Assembly: GCF_000147335.1 (NCBI RefSeq)
Contig: NC_014533.1
Location: 806,001-870,000 of the forward strand
Direction: 5' to 3'
Origin: Gloeothece verrucosa PCC 7822
GTDB taxonomy: Bacteria; Cyanobacteriota; Cyanobacteriia; Cyanobacteriales; Microcystaceae
DNA: 64,000 nt
The position numbers and the translations under genes are program-made. Positions within the stretch are counted from its first letter, which is position 1; each line of letters starts with the position of its first letter. Below the pieces are notes generated by a model. The model searched no databases, was not told the origin of the DNA, and worked only from the letters and a program-made list of their open reading frames with translations. This document shows positions 40,786-50,900 of the stretch, piece after piece.

Positions 40786-43039
40786 TTATTTAATTAGTTA
40801 GTTTTCTCCTAAGAGAAAAGCATTCAAGTAGAAAAACAGGAACTATGGAAACATTTGTTTCCATTCTGTTAGTTTTCTCCTAAGAGAAAAGCCTTATTAT
40901 TTGGGGGACGGAAGTAACTTTATGTGTTTCCATTGTGTTAGTTTTCTCCTAAGAGAAAAGCTTATGAACAGCTTGCTCAACGTGCTGGTCTGATTTAAGT
41001 TTCCATTCTGTTAGTTTTCTCCTAAGAGAAAAGTGGTGCTGAATTAGCCGCATCGTTTTCGGGCGGGATTGTTTCCATTCTGTTAGTTTTCTCCTAAGAG
41101 AAAAGGGATGAAAAAATCGAACGAGCATTTGAATTATACAGTTTCCATTCTGTTAGTTTTCTCCTAAGAGAAAAGCCCCTTCAATATGCAGATGTTGAAG
41201 TTCAAGGACAGGCTGTTTCCATTCTGTTAGTTTTCTCCTAAGAGAAAAGAACATGGGAAACCTGGCAAGGTTTTGTAGCAATAAGGCTGTTTCCATTCTG
41301 TTAGTTTTCTCCTAAGAGAAAAGCAGCGACGAAAAATGGCAAAAACTAGACGAATAAAATGGTTTCCATTCTGTTAGTTTTCTCCTAAGAGAAAAGCGCA
41401 ATTCCTAGGGATAGCAGTAGCTGTACTATTGTTTCCCTTCTGTTAGTTTTCTCCTAAGAGAAAAGCTTTAGCGCAGAACTTTGGTTTCAACCAAGGAACA
41501 AAGTTTCCATTCTGTTAGTTTTCTCCTAAGAGAAAAGATATAAACCAATTCACGAGGGCCATTAGAAGAGTTTCCATTCTGTTAGTTTTCTCCTAAGAGA
41601 AAAGTTTAAAAATTATCTAATAGACTATGTAGGGAAGGTAAAATCGTTTCCATTCTGTTAGTTTTCTCCTAAGAGAAAAGTTCGGTTAAACACTGAACGT
41701 GTCAATCGGGATCTAACGTTTCCATTCTGTTAGTTTTCTCCTAAGAGAAAAGACTCCAACTATGAGGAAATAATCTCGCCCTATCTTGAGACAGTTTCCA
41801 TTCTGTTAGTTTTCTCCTAAGAGAAAAGTCTACTTATTCAACGAGATCTTTGTTGACCCATATCTTCGTTTCCATTCTGTTAGTTTTCTCCTAAGAGAAA
41901 AGATCGTTCAGAAATCTTTTACAATATCAACACAAACGTTTCCATTCTGTTAGTTTTCTCCTAAGAGAAAAGTTTTATGTATTTTTTGGGGGGGAGGCTG
42001 ATCTTTGAAGTTTCCATTCTGTTAGTTTTCTCCTAAGAGAAAAGCGTTACTGGTTTTCTCAAGAATCAGTAGATGATGGTTTCCATTCTGTTAGTTTTCT
42101 CCTAAGAGAAAAGCAGTGAAGCAGATAAACAGCTTGTTTATCGTCAAGTTTCCATTCTGTTAGTTTTCTCCTAAGAGAAAAGCATCAAAAAGATAGCCAG
42201 TTGCTTGAATGGCACGCTAAAGTTTCCATTCTGTTAGTTTTCTCCTAAGAGAAAAGTATCCTGATGTATTTTCTTGCGGGGTGCATTTTCAATGCAGTTT
42301 CCATTCTGTTAGTTTTCTCCTAAGAGAAAAGTGTTATAAATACAAACGGACGGGTTACATTTGAAACAGTTTCCATTCTGTTAGTTTTCTCCTAAGAGAA
42401 AAGTCGTGGTACCAGTTATAACCCTGCCCGGGTTCAATAGTTTCCATTCTGTTAGTTTTCTCCTAAGAGAAAAGCGGTGACGACGGTATCGATATTATCG
42501 ATGCTACGCGTTTCCATTCTGTTAGTTTTCTCCTAAGAGAAAAGGAGTATCGAAACGGAGGGATGGCATCAGTCACACAAGTTTCCATTCTGTTAGTTTT
42601 CTCCTAAGAGAAAAGCGTTTAATGCAAATTTCCCAAGCTACTGCACCCAGGTTTCCATTCTGTTAGTTTTCTCCTAAGAGAAAAGACGTACGATAATAGA
42701 ATCCTCAAATGAGGAGGAAGGTTTCCATTCTGTTAGTTTTCTCCTAAGAGAAAAGTATGCCACTTTACTTCCTGTGGCTGCAAGAAAAACAGTTTCCATT
42801 CTGTTAGTTTTCTCCTAAGAGAAAAGATTTTTCCAAAGTTTCCAAAATGATGCGCAGATAGTTTCCATTCTGTTAGTTTTCTCCTAAGAGAAAAGTATAA
42901 CACTCCCATAAGAGTGTTGAGTAGTGTCGGTAGCTGTTTCCATTCTGTTAGTTTTCTCCTAAGAGAAAAGTAGTCAAGATGGCAAGTTCACTGTAAATTT
43001 CAGAGTTTCCATTCTGTTAGTTTTCTCCTAAGAGAAAAG
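40786..43039 (-). CRISPR. CRISPR array 2: 31 full repeats plus one decayed terminal repeat
   Basis: The 35-bp repeat starts GTTTCCATTCTGTTAG and ends TCCTAAGAGAAAAG. Full repeats run from 40857 to 43005 (start of last). The leftmost copy at 40786-40820 keeps only its 3' half, which marks the trailer. Variants: CATTGTG in the repeat at 40926 and CCCTTC at 41431. Leader is at the right (43040 onward), so transcription is leftwards, as for array 1. Spacers are about 34-43 bp. The hairpin arms are TTTTCTC and GAGAAAA. Confidence 0.97.
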
Positions 43040-43302
43040 GCCACCTTCTAAAAGGCTTGCCCTGACTTCATTCTACAGCAAAAATTCGTGGGATAGAAAA
43101 AAAAGAAAGAATTATCGCTACTTATTCTCAACAAGCCATTAAAGCACACTCCTCAAAACCAGTCAGATATAGCAATACGTGGGATACAACCAAAAAATAA
43201 GAGTTTCAGCACTCAACAACTTCCAACGAAAATACAACTAAAAACAAGTATAAATAAGTTCATGCTCAAAAATAACCTAAAAGCGACTTCAAAAGACTAA
43301 AA
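43040..43302 (-). promoter_or_regulatory. Leader of CRISPR array 2
   Basis: Directly beyond the last repeat: GCCACCTTCTAAAAGGCTTG, then an A/G-rich stretch. The start resembles the leader of array 1. The stretch fills the gap to the TPR gene and contains no gene. Confidence 0.6.
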
Positions 43303-44880
43303 TCAAACTTCATCATCTTCCTCTTCAATAAGCTGCCGAGAATAAGCTTCTATCAACTCTTGTAGTTCCTTAAACTCTTCTACCAATTCTAAATCACATT
43401 CTTGTGCTACCGTTAAACCCTCTTGACACAATTGCAATGCAGGAGTAATTTGGTCTAAATGTGCCATTAATTCAGCCAAATTATACAAAGTATTAGCCTT
43501 TCCTTTTTGATTCCCTTGTTCTTTTTGCAAAGCTAAAGCAGCCATTAGATTTGCTAAAGCCTCATAATAATTATTTAAGCCTAAATGAGCATAACCGAGA
43601 TAAGCATGAGAATCAGCCACTTTTTCCCAATCTTCTAATTCCGTCAAGATTTTTAACCGTTTTTCCTCATATTTAATGGCTTCAGCTAATCGATTTAATT
43701 TATCATAAGCTAAAGCTAATCCCTGAAGATTACTAGCAATATTAGCTTTATCTTCAGTTAATTCTAAAAAATCAAGGCGTTTTTGGTAATAAAAAATAGC
43801 TTGCTCTAGATTTCCCAACGTTGCATAAGCATTGCCTAAACCTCGCCAACTTTCTGCTTCTATTGCCTTATCCCCAAACTCCTGAGCTATTTCCAAGCTT
43901 TTATGTAACCATTCCAAAGCTTCTAAAGAATTACCAAGCTCTTCGTAACTATCACCGAGCGATCGCATTGCATCGATAATCACAGCTATATCGTCTAATT
44001 CTTGAGCTATTTCTAACCCATGATGATACCAGTTTAAAGCCTCTTGTACATTATTTTCATCTCGACTAATATTTCCTAAAATTATTGCCGCTCTAGCTTC
44101 AAAGAGCGAGAATTGATGTTGTTGTGCTAAAGTTAAACAATTTTCGGTATACTCTTTTGATTCATCATTATTATTTAAACCCATGTAAATATTTCCTAAA
44201 CTTCCTAAAGCGATGACTTCTCCTCGAATATCTTTAATTTGTCTAGCAATATCTAACGCCTGATGAAAATAAGTTAAGGAGTCTTGAAAATGCCCTAAAG
44301 CTTTCTGTACATTTCCTAAACCAACTAAAGCTATCCATTCCCCTGAATCATCACCTATTTCTTGAGCTAATTCTAGTTGCTTGGTGTGGTACTCTATTGC
44401 CAAAGAATAATTACCTTGAGTATCGTATACGTTTCCTAATCCAGTTAAACAAGTAGCATCGCATTGAGGGTTAACTTTATAAAGCAAATCCTGATAAATC
44501 ATTTTTTGTTGCTCGTGGTAACCCCAGATACCTAAAAGATTGTGTAATTCTTCTTGAATTTTTGCCTCTGGTTCGATTTGTAATACAATTAAACTTCTTT
44601 GCCAGTCTTTTATCTGACATAAATGATAAAATGATTCTAAGTATTTTCGCACTTTTTCTAAATTAGATACATAACTAGGTGATGATTCTTCAATAGTAAG
44701 GAAATAAGTAATAGCCGTATAATCAGCAAGATACTCAAGAGGCACTTCATCTAAATTAATATTTAGTCTTTGAAATAATTCTTTACTTGTATTTAAGTTT
44801 GTTAAACTCATTTTTGATTTAAAATAATTAAATAATTTAGTAATAAAGCCCAAATTTTTAAACTTAATCAACTTAAACAT
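43303..44880 (-). CDS. TPR-repeat protein, partner of NB-ARC gene
   Basis: The 525-residue protein consists of about ten 40-residue TPR units of the kinesin-light-chain/GPSM type (LGNVYDTQGNYSLAIEYHTK, LGNVQKALGHFQDSLTYFHQ, LGNAYATLGNLEQAIFYYQK). It starts 19 bp after the stop of the NB-ARC gene on the same strand. In many STAND proteins the NTPase and the TPR sensor are one chain; here they are separate. It probably binds the activating ligand or partner. No enzymatic motif is visible. Confidence 0.8.
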   Translation of the reverse strand: MFKLIKFKNLGFITKLFNYFKSKMSLTNLNTSKELFQRLNINLDEVPLEYLADYTAITYFLTIEESSPSYVSNLEKVRKYLESFYHLCQIKDWQRSLIVLQIEPEAKIQEELHNLLGIWGYHEQQKMIYQDLLYKVNPQCDATCLTGLGNVYDTQGNYSLAIEYHTKQLELAQEIGDDSGEWIALVGLGNVQKALGHFQDSLTYFHQALDIARQIKDIRGEVIALGSLGNIYMGLNNNDESKEYTENCLTLAQQHQFSLFEARAAIILGNISRDENNVQEALNWYHHGLEIAQELDDIAVIIDAMRSLGDSYEELGNSLEALEWLHKSLEIAQEFGDKAIEAESWRGLGNAYATLGNLEQAIFYYQKRLDFLELTEDKANIASNLQGLALAYDKLNRLAEAIKYEEKRLKILTELEDWEKVADSHAYLGYAHLGLNNYYEALANLMAALALQKEQGNQKGKANTLYNLAELMAHLDQITPALQLCQEGLTVAQECDLELVEEFKELQELIEAYSRQLIEEEDDEV

Positions 44881-44899
44881 CGGCTTTAAGCTTTCTAGC

Positions 44900-46387
44900 T
44901 CAAGCCGTTTTTGATTGCTGTTTTAACTTAGTTATTAACTGTTGATAATGTTCCAAAGCTACACTCCGAATTAAATGATGCAATCCTAATACTCGTTGAT
45001 TATTTGGATTAACTGACTCTTCAACTAAAAATCGATAACATAACTCTTCCAATGCCATTTCTTGTCTTTCTTCATTACAAAACTGATTTTCAATTCGCTT
45101 AATTAATACTGCCAACTGCATCAACCATCCCTGTACCTGTACAGGAACACGATAAACCGACGCGGCACAAATTAAATAATAAGCATCGGTTGACTGCGCT
45201 TCTAACCGATTAAATACAGAAGTTAATCTTTGTTTATTCACTTCTAAACGGACTTTTCTCGTTAACTTATGTAATTTCCAATTATCTTCACTTCCCATTT
45301 GTTTCTGTGCTTCATTTTCGGCTTCAGCTAGTGCAGTTTCTACTGTTTCTATTTTACTCTTAACATCTTCCCAATAAGCTTTAACATTTCCTCCAAACGA
45401 TTCCCAAATTTCGCCGCTAATCACTCGTAAAACTAATGGATGTCCTTGATAAGCTTTTCCTAAACGCATTAGCAACGCTTTTTCTTCTAGATTATCATCA
45501 ATATTAAAACCTATTATTTCCCATAAATTTTCTTGCTCATTTTCATCTAATCCTGTTAAAAGATGACAATGCCAATATTGATTATAGCGTTGTTCAACTA
45601 AAGATAAAGGTAAATCTTGAGATGTGATTATAATCCGAGTTTGACAAGACTGTGCCGACAATAAACTTAAAAAAAACTTTTCCCACCAGTTATCCGCTAA
45701 ATTTCCCCACCCCTCCTCTTCATTTCCTCCTAACAAATTTTCAAAAGAATCAAAGAGTAAAAGAACGGTATTATGTTGTAAATATTGCGTTAAATGCCAA
45801 ATAACTTGTTCGGGGTTTCGCTGTGGTGAGGGCACTTGAATTTCCCAGGCTTCTAGCCATTGAATTGCCACTGTCATAAAATCTGTAGCATTCCCTAAAG
45901 CCTCAAAATTTACCCGCTTAAAATCATAGCTTTTTGTTAAAGAAGATGTCTTTTGTCTTTCTAAAATAATACGTTCCGCTAGTGCGGTTTTTCCAATACC
46001 CGTCAAGCCTAGAATAAATAAAAAACGAAATGCTCCTTGTAATTTTTCCGTCAAAGATGTAATTAAATCTTTTCGCCCTACCCAATAATCATCATAAGCA
46101 ATAAAAGAAAATAAAGACGTTTTTTCTATCTCTTCTTGACTGGCTAAATTGCTATTAACTTCTTCATTTAAAGGTTTTAACATTGCCTGTTTATCCAAAT
46201 TTAGAGCATGACAAATTTCTTCAAATTTAGTGATATAAACAGGTTTACTATTAATAAAATTATTAATTGTCGATAAAGCAACCTCTAAATGTGCCGCTAA
46301 GTCACCCTGAGTTAAAAATCCGTTACGTTTCAGAGCCTCAATTACTTGGGCTTTGCGTTCTTTATGAAGTCTAGCAGAACGGGGCAT
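44900..46387 (-). CDS. NB-ARC (STAND) ATPase with N-terminal helix-turn-helix
   Basis: The 495-residue protein starts with a helix-turn-helix (LTQGDLAAHLEVALSTINNF, then KPVYITKFEEIC), followed by an NB-ARC ATPase: VGRKDLITSL, Walker A GLTGIGKTAL (127-136), Walker B TVLLLFDSFENLL (Asp213), IIITSQ sensor. A C-terminal winged-helix-like region ends the chain. Such proteins act as ligand-gated switches; the DNA-binding N-terminus suggests a transcriptional or DNA-linked output. It pairs with the TPR gene 19 bp downstream, beside the leader of array 2. Defence function is inferred from location. Confidence 0.8.
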   Translation of the reverse strand: MPRSARLHKERKAQVIEALKRNGFLTQGDLAAHLEVALSTINNFINSKPVYITKFEEICHALNLDKQAMLKPLNEEVNSNLASQEEIEKTSLFSFIAYDDYWVGRKDLITSLTEKLQGAFRFLFILGLTGIGKTALAERIILERQKTSSLTKSYDFKRVNFEALGNATDFMTVAIQWLEAWEIQVPSPQRNPEQVIWHLTQYLQHNTVLLLFDSFENLLGGNEEEGWGNLADNWWEKFFLSLLSAQSCQTRIIITSQDLPLSLVEQRYNQYWHCHLLTGLDENEQENLWEIIGFNIDDNLEEKALLMRLGKAYQGHPLVLRVISGEIWESFGGNVKAYWEDVKSKIETVETALAEAENEAQKQMGSEDNWKLHKLTRKVRLEVNKQRLTSVFNRLEAQSTDAYYLICAASVYRVPVQVQGWLMQLAVLIKRIENQFCNEERQEMALEELCYRFLVEESVNPNNQRVLGLHHLIRSVALEHYQQLITKLKQQSKTA

Positions 46388-46548
46388 AATTTAAAAAAAG
46401 CTAACGATACACAGATTGGCTTAAGAGGCTTGAGTTATATCAGTTTTACTAAGATATTTTTTCCTTTATCTAAGGTTTTTTTGATTGTATCATTAAGTTG
46501 AGAGTGAAACTTATCAATTTTTGTTAAGTATGTGTCTCGAAGGATGAT
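46388..46548. other. Intergenic region upstream of the NB-ARC gene
   Basis: AT-rich, no gene seen; it should carry the promoter of the NB-ARC/TPR pair. Confidence 0.3.
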
Positions 46549-46861
46549 TTATAAAGTAGGATCATTTGGTTTAATTCCAAGGTTTATATGGCTATATTGA
46601 GGATTTTCGTTGAGAATTTCCGCTAAGGCACGAGCCTGGGAAATATCACTGGTGGCAAATTTATCGGTAAGGGTCTTTCCTTTGGCTGCATTAGCTAGTT
46701 CAATCATTAAATGGGGATTTTCATAAACCCACTGCTGCCACAACGCTTTATACTCACTCCAGAGTTGGTCTGTTGATTTGTCGAGTAGTGGCGGCTTACC
46801 TTTGCCCTTTTGCCAGTCTTTGTCAGATGGGGAAGAACGATAACCCTTAACATCTAATTTA
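46549..46861 (-). pseudogene. Severed 3' end of the large polymerase-like gene
   Basis: On the minus strand the frame entering from the IS reads LDVKGYRSSPSDKDWQKGKG, then KPPLLDKSTDQLWSEYKALW, QQWVYENPHLMIELANAAKG, KTLTDKFATSDISQARALAE and ends at 46549. The pattern 'GYRSSPS...KGKGKPPL...LW..W...NP.L......A.GK.LTDKFA...ISQARALA.IL' is a C-terminal module found on many phage and plasmid proteins. Deleting the IS and one TA fuses it in frame to the gene at 47976-51767 (INYKLDVKGY). Confidence 0.7.
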
Positions 46862-47998
46862 GGAGTTACGCATTGACAGAAAAATAAACTTATGCGGCTA
46901 AAGTATTTTTTTCTTCTAAGCGCTTAAGAATAAACTCTCTAGCAACTTTAAGATAAAGCTCTCGTTGAACTTCATACCAAGTAAAGATTGTTTCTTGAAT
47001 CCTCATTAATTCTAGTTGGCAAAAAGCTCTTAAAGAACAGAAAATATGAGTAGCTATAGATTGGGAAGTTCTGACTAAAAATTTATTTAAGCCGCATAAT
47101 TGTTTTAAAGCTCTATGATAACATTCAATTCCCCAATGAATTGAACATAAATAGCGCAATTGATTTCTTGTTAAAAGTTTATTATCTGACTCTGACTCTT
47201 CAGTTTGATAGATTAAGTAATACCGAGGCTTTTCGTTTTTGAAAACCCTTTGAAATACTTTTACCCAACCAAATTCTTTTAAATAAACTTTAAGTCCATC
47301 TTCTGGAATCTCTAACTGCTCTACTTTACAGAATTTGCCACCCAAAACTTTTACTTGTCTATTTTTAGCTATTCCTACTAAAAAATCTAGTTTCTTGTCT
47401 TTAAAAAACTTTAAATTATTTTTAGAAGAATACCAACTATCTGTCGTGATTGTTTTAGGCACAATTCCCCACTCAAGCACTTCTTCTATCATTTCTTTTA
47501 AATATTCATTTTTCGTTTTTCCCTCCTCTTTATCATAAAGACGATAATTAATTGGAACTGAATTTCCATTTAAATCCGTATAATATACAGTAATTAAATT
47601 AATACCTTTAATTACTTTTTTATGTTTGCCTGACCAATAATAGCCTATTAATTTACATGACGATGGATTACTGTACAGCTTTTCAATAATTGTATCATCA
47701 GCACTTAATGTTCCTCCTGTTAAATTAATAAATTTTTTGACTTCATCAAATAAATCTTTGGGTTCATAATTTTCTCTAAGTAAAAAACGATTAGCACTGT
47801 CATGAGATATATCCATAATTTGCCCTAAACGAGAACAACCGCTCCATTTAGGCTCGGCAATTAAATAATTCGTGTAAATATCTAGGTCACATTTGGCCGT
47901 GCTTGGCTTAGTTTGCTGTCTTATGGGGTTTCTCCAGTGAGCGCTAGGGGAAAAGTAATATTACCCATAACTGTGTCATTCTGTCAATGCGTATCTCC
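46862..47998. mobile_element. Insertion sequence in the polymerase-like gene
   Basis: The ends GGAGTTACGCATTGACAGAA (46862-46881) and, inverted, GGAGATACGCATTGACAGAA (47979-47998) differ by one base. The element encodes one transposase on the minus strand. TA flanks on both sides fit a TA target duplication, because removing it restores the host frame. Its right end supplies the stop codon of the interrupted gene. Confidence 0.8.
46890..47816 (-). CDS. DDE transposase of the IS at 46862-47998
   Basis: From the ATG at 47816 there are 308 codons: MDISHDSANRFLLRENYEPK, GGTLSADDTIIEKLY (first Asp), ITTDSWYSSKNNLKF (second Asp) and LCSIHWGIECYHRALKQLCG (Glu). The reading frame is open further upstream (about 47930) with KCDLDIYTNYLIAEPKWSGC, which looks like the true N-terminus, but no ATG/GTG start is seen there, so the 5' end may be damaged. 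It resembles IS701/IS4-type transposases; exact family uncertain. Confidence 0.7.
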   Translation of the reverse strand: MDISHDSANRFLLRENYEPKDLFDEVKKFINLTGGTLSADDTIIEKLYSNPSSCKLIGYYWSGKHKKVIKGINLITVYYTDLNGNSVPINYRLYDKEEGKTKNEYLKEMIEEVLEWGIVPKTITTDSWYSSKNNLKFFKDKKLDFLVGIAKNRQVKVLGGKFCKVEQLEIPEDGLKVYLKEFGWVKVFQRVFKNEKPRYYLIYQTEESESDNKLLTRNQLRYLCSIHWGIECYHRALKQLCGLNKFLVRTSQSIATHIFCSLRAFCQLELMRIQETIFTWYEVQRELYLKVAREFILKRLEEKNTLAA

Positions 47999-50900
47999 TA
48001 TAATTGATAAGCGCACTCAATGGTTCGCTCGTCATCAAGCCGCGCAACCAGGGCACTAATCGTTTATCTCCTTGAGTAGAAACTTCATAGGCGGCTTGTC
48101 CGGGTTGTGGATAGCGTGACCAATTATAATTAGTATTATTATTGTCAATATTCTTGCCTTGGAGTGCTTTAAAAAAGCTTTCCGTATCCATTGGCTGCCC
48201 AAATTTACCAACAAGCTTGGAAAAGGTTATATCTGGGATAAGCTCAATTTGAACCTTATAGATCGCATATTTAGTTGAACTAAATTTCTGGCTTTCCTCG
48301 AAATCGAGGGTTAGGGGAACCTCCTGCTTTGAGAACCATCCCTCAGTTTGCTCGGTTTTGCAGCTATCCACCGCCAACACCAATGTATCTTTATTAAGCA
48401 TCTTCCCGTTAATCTCCCATTGATAAGCTTCTCTTGCTAGAAGCGTGGGCAAAGATTCAGACCGGGTAACAAGTGCCTTATTGGGCGTAATCACCTGCGG
48501 ATACTTAATTGTGGTTGCATCAATTTCAATACGAGCTATCGACGGCGGATCTCGGTCTAAAATCGCTGTTAGTTGAGTTCCTTTCTTCAGCAATCCCTTA
48601 CGCATTAAAGTTTGCTGTGCCTGTTTATCGGTTATGCGCCCCAGGATTTTTCCATCTAGCTTAACTGCCGGTTCAACTTCTCCTTTAGGATTTTTCACAA
48701 AGTCAATTCCTAATGTTCTTGAGTCGTGCTGGAAACTGCTCATAGAATAATTGTAATTTTTTAGAACCCCTATCCGAAAAGAAGTCCCATCCGCTAGGGT
48801 GGCCGTTACTCCCGCCCCAGGAGGAGTAGTGATCCACCCCTGCGCTTTCGTGCCCACTGGGAGTTGGGGGGATTCTCCAGCGAAGCGTCCTAACTTTTTC
48901 CCCTCCACTATTACTACTCGCTGGTTATGGTTAGGGTCATCGGGATTAGCTTCAAAGCCAATTTCTAGCGGCAGTTTTTCTTGATTAAAAATGCGTCCCT
49001 GATGCTCGTTTGACGGTGATTTTATCCCAGAAACTTCTAAAGACTTAAATTGAAGACTGCTTAGTCTCGATTGAATTTCAGGGGCAAATATAGCAAAAGC
49101 GGCACTCGCCTTCTTAAATGAATTTTCTTTATTAGTTCGTGCATTACATAAGTCCCACATCGCCGCCGCGTAAGATAACCTTTCGGAGTCGGGAATTCGA
49201 TCACGAATTTGCTCGGCGTACTGTTTGAGTTCCTTAAAGGCGGCGCGGACTTGCTCAAGAGTTACGCCGGGTATAATCTCTACCGGTAAAGTGCCCAAGT
49301 CTGCATAAGAACCTTTATTTTTTTTGATCAAATCTTCGATGAACTGACCATATTGCCGCTCTGAGTTAATCGATAAATACCCAATCCGTTTATATGAAGG
49401 TTTACCATAGTCATTTAATTGCCCTGGTACTTGGCCTAAAATTATATATTTTTCGGGTCGTTTTTTATTATTGTTTTCCCGAACCCGAATGGTCATCTTA
49501 TCTAAACTGTATGTTTGGGGATGATTAGAACCGTTGAGCAGATCGACAACTTCGATCATATTACCTTTGCGCGTGCGAAGGTTCATTGTTGGACCGAGTG
49601 ATTTGGATAGCTCGGCTTTCAATTGATGAGCCTGACTTTGGCGTTTATTATATTCGACTCGAACTTGATCGATAAATTCTTTTTGCGTTTCGCTGTAAGA
49701 TATATCTTCAAATAAATTACGGAACTGATGGGCTGGCCGAGCTTCTAGGCTATTTTTACAGAATTGTTCATTAACCGGGCGGACCAATAGGTCTATTGGA
49801 GAATAGGTGTTGCTATTCATGGGACGCTCACGGTAAACCTCTTCCGATTTGCGGTCTTCGAGCCACCCTACACTTCTGTAATCCGTTAATTCTTTAATGG
49901 TCTTTAAAATTCCCTGATCCGGGCGTAGGGCTGATTTGGGTCCGTCGACTGCTACTTGTAATTCATTGCCTAAAAGCCCAACTAATTCATGAAGAAATTT
50001 TTTGAGGGTCGTTAATTTTACCTCAACCGATTGGGAATTTGAGTTAGACGATGCGAGCGCGGAGCTCCACTTCGTGATCTCCTCTATTTGTGGCTTCAGC
50101 GTTTCTAGCTCTGAAGGTAGGGAATAATCCTCTGCGAGCAATTCGTTAAAGTGGGCACTAACGGTTTTTAGGTATTTTTCTTGGTCGTTTAGGGGGAGCA
50201 TCGTTGTCTCTATTTCTAGAGCGACAACCTTCATCACTTGATTGGCAATTAGTCCTATCTGATTATCCTTGGCCGATAGAGCGATCTCCTCAAAGCTTCC
50301 TTGATAGGGAACTTTAGCTTTTTTGACCACATCGGCATAACGGTTGGAAGGAAGCTGTTTTTCTTTTACTTCTTCTGCTAAGATACCTATCTGCGGATCT
50401 TGATTACTGAGGGCATAAGCTATGCGATCTCCATCAAAGTCCCCCTGGAGATAATTAGCCGCCGTCACCGGATTCATCCAAGCAACGCCCTTGTAGGGCA
50501 TCAATTCGGGGATATGGCGATTGGTGAGTGCTATAAAATTATTGGAGTTAACAAAGGGAGAACGAGTGGCAATAACCTCTGCCCCGTCGGGTAAATTGGG
50601 GTCGCAGAACTCATTGTCCTTAAGTTCCAGGCTCGGCTGTAGAAGTGCGCCCTTGAATTTAATAAACCTACCGGTTGCAATTTCTTTATATTGATTTTGA
50701 AGATGTTTATTGAGCGCATCCACTATTTTAGGATGGTCGAGTAGTTGATAGTGTCCCTCAACATCGGCTTTGAGCAGGTTATAAACAATCTCGTCATTTT
50801 CTTCGGCTGCGGCTTTATCTAACATCGTATCGATTTCATCACTTGATAATTCCTCACCGTCAAATTCTTCGGTAAAATTCGTCTGGTTTTCAATTTGATA

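Noticed and set aside
48799..50719. Several short frames within the polymerase-like gene on both strands
   Set aside because: All lie inside the long 1263-codon frame and show no independent start signals or recognisable motifs.
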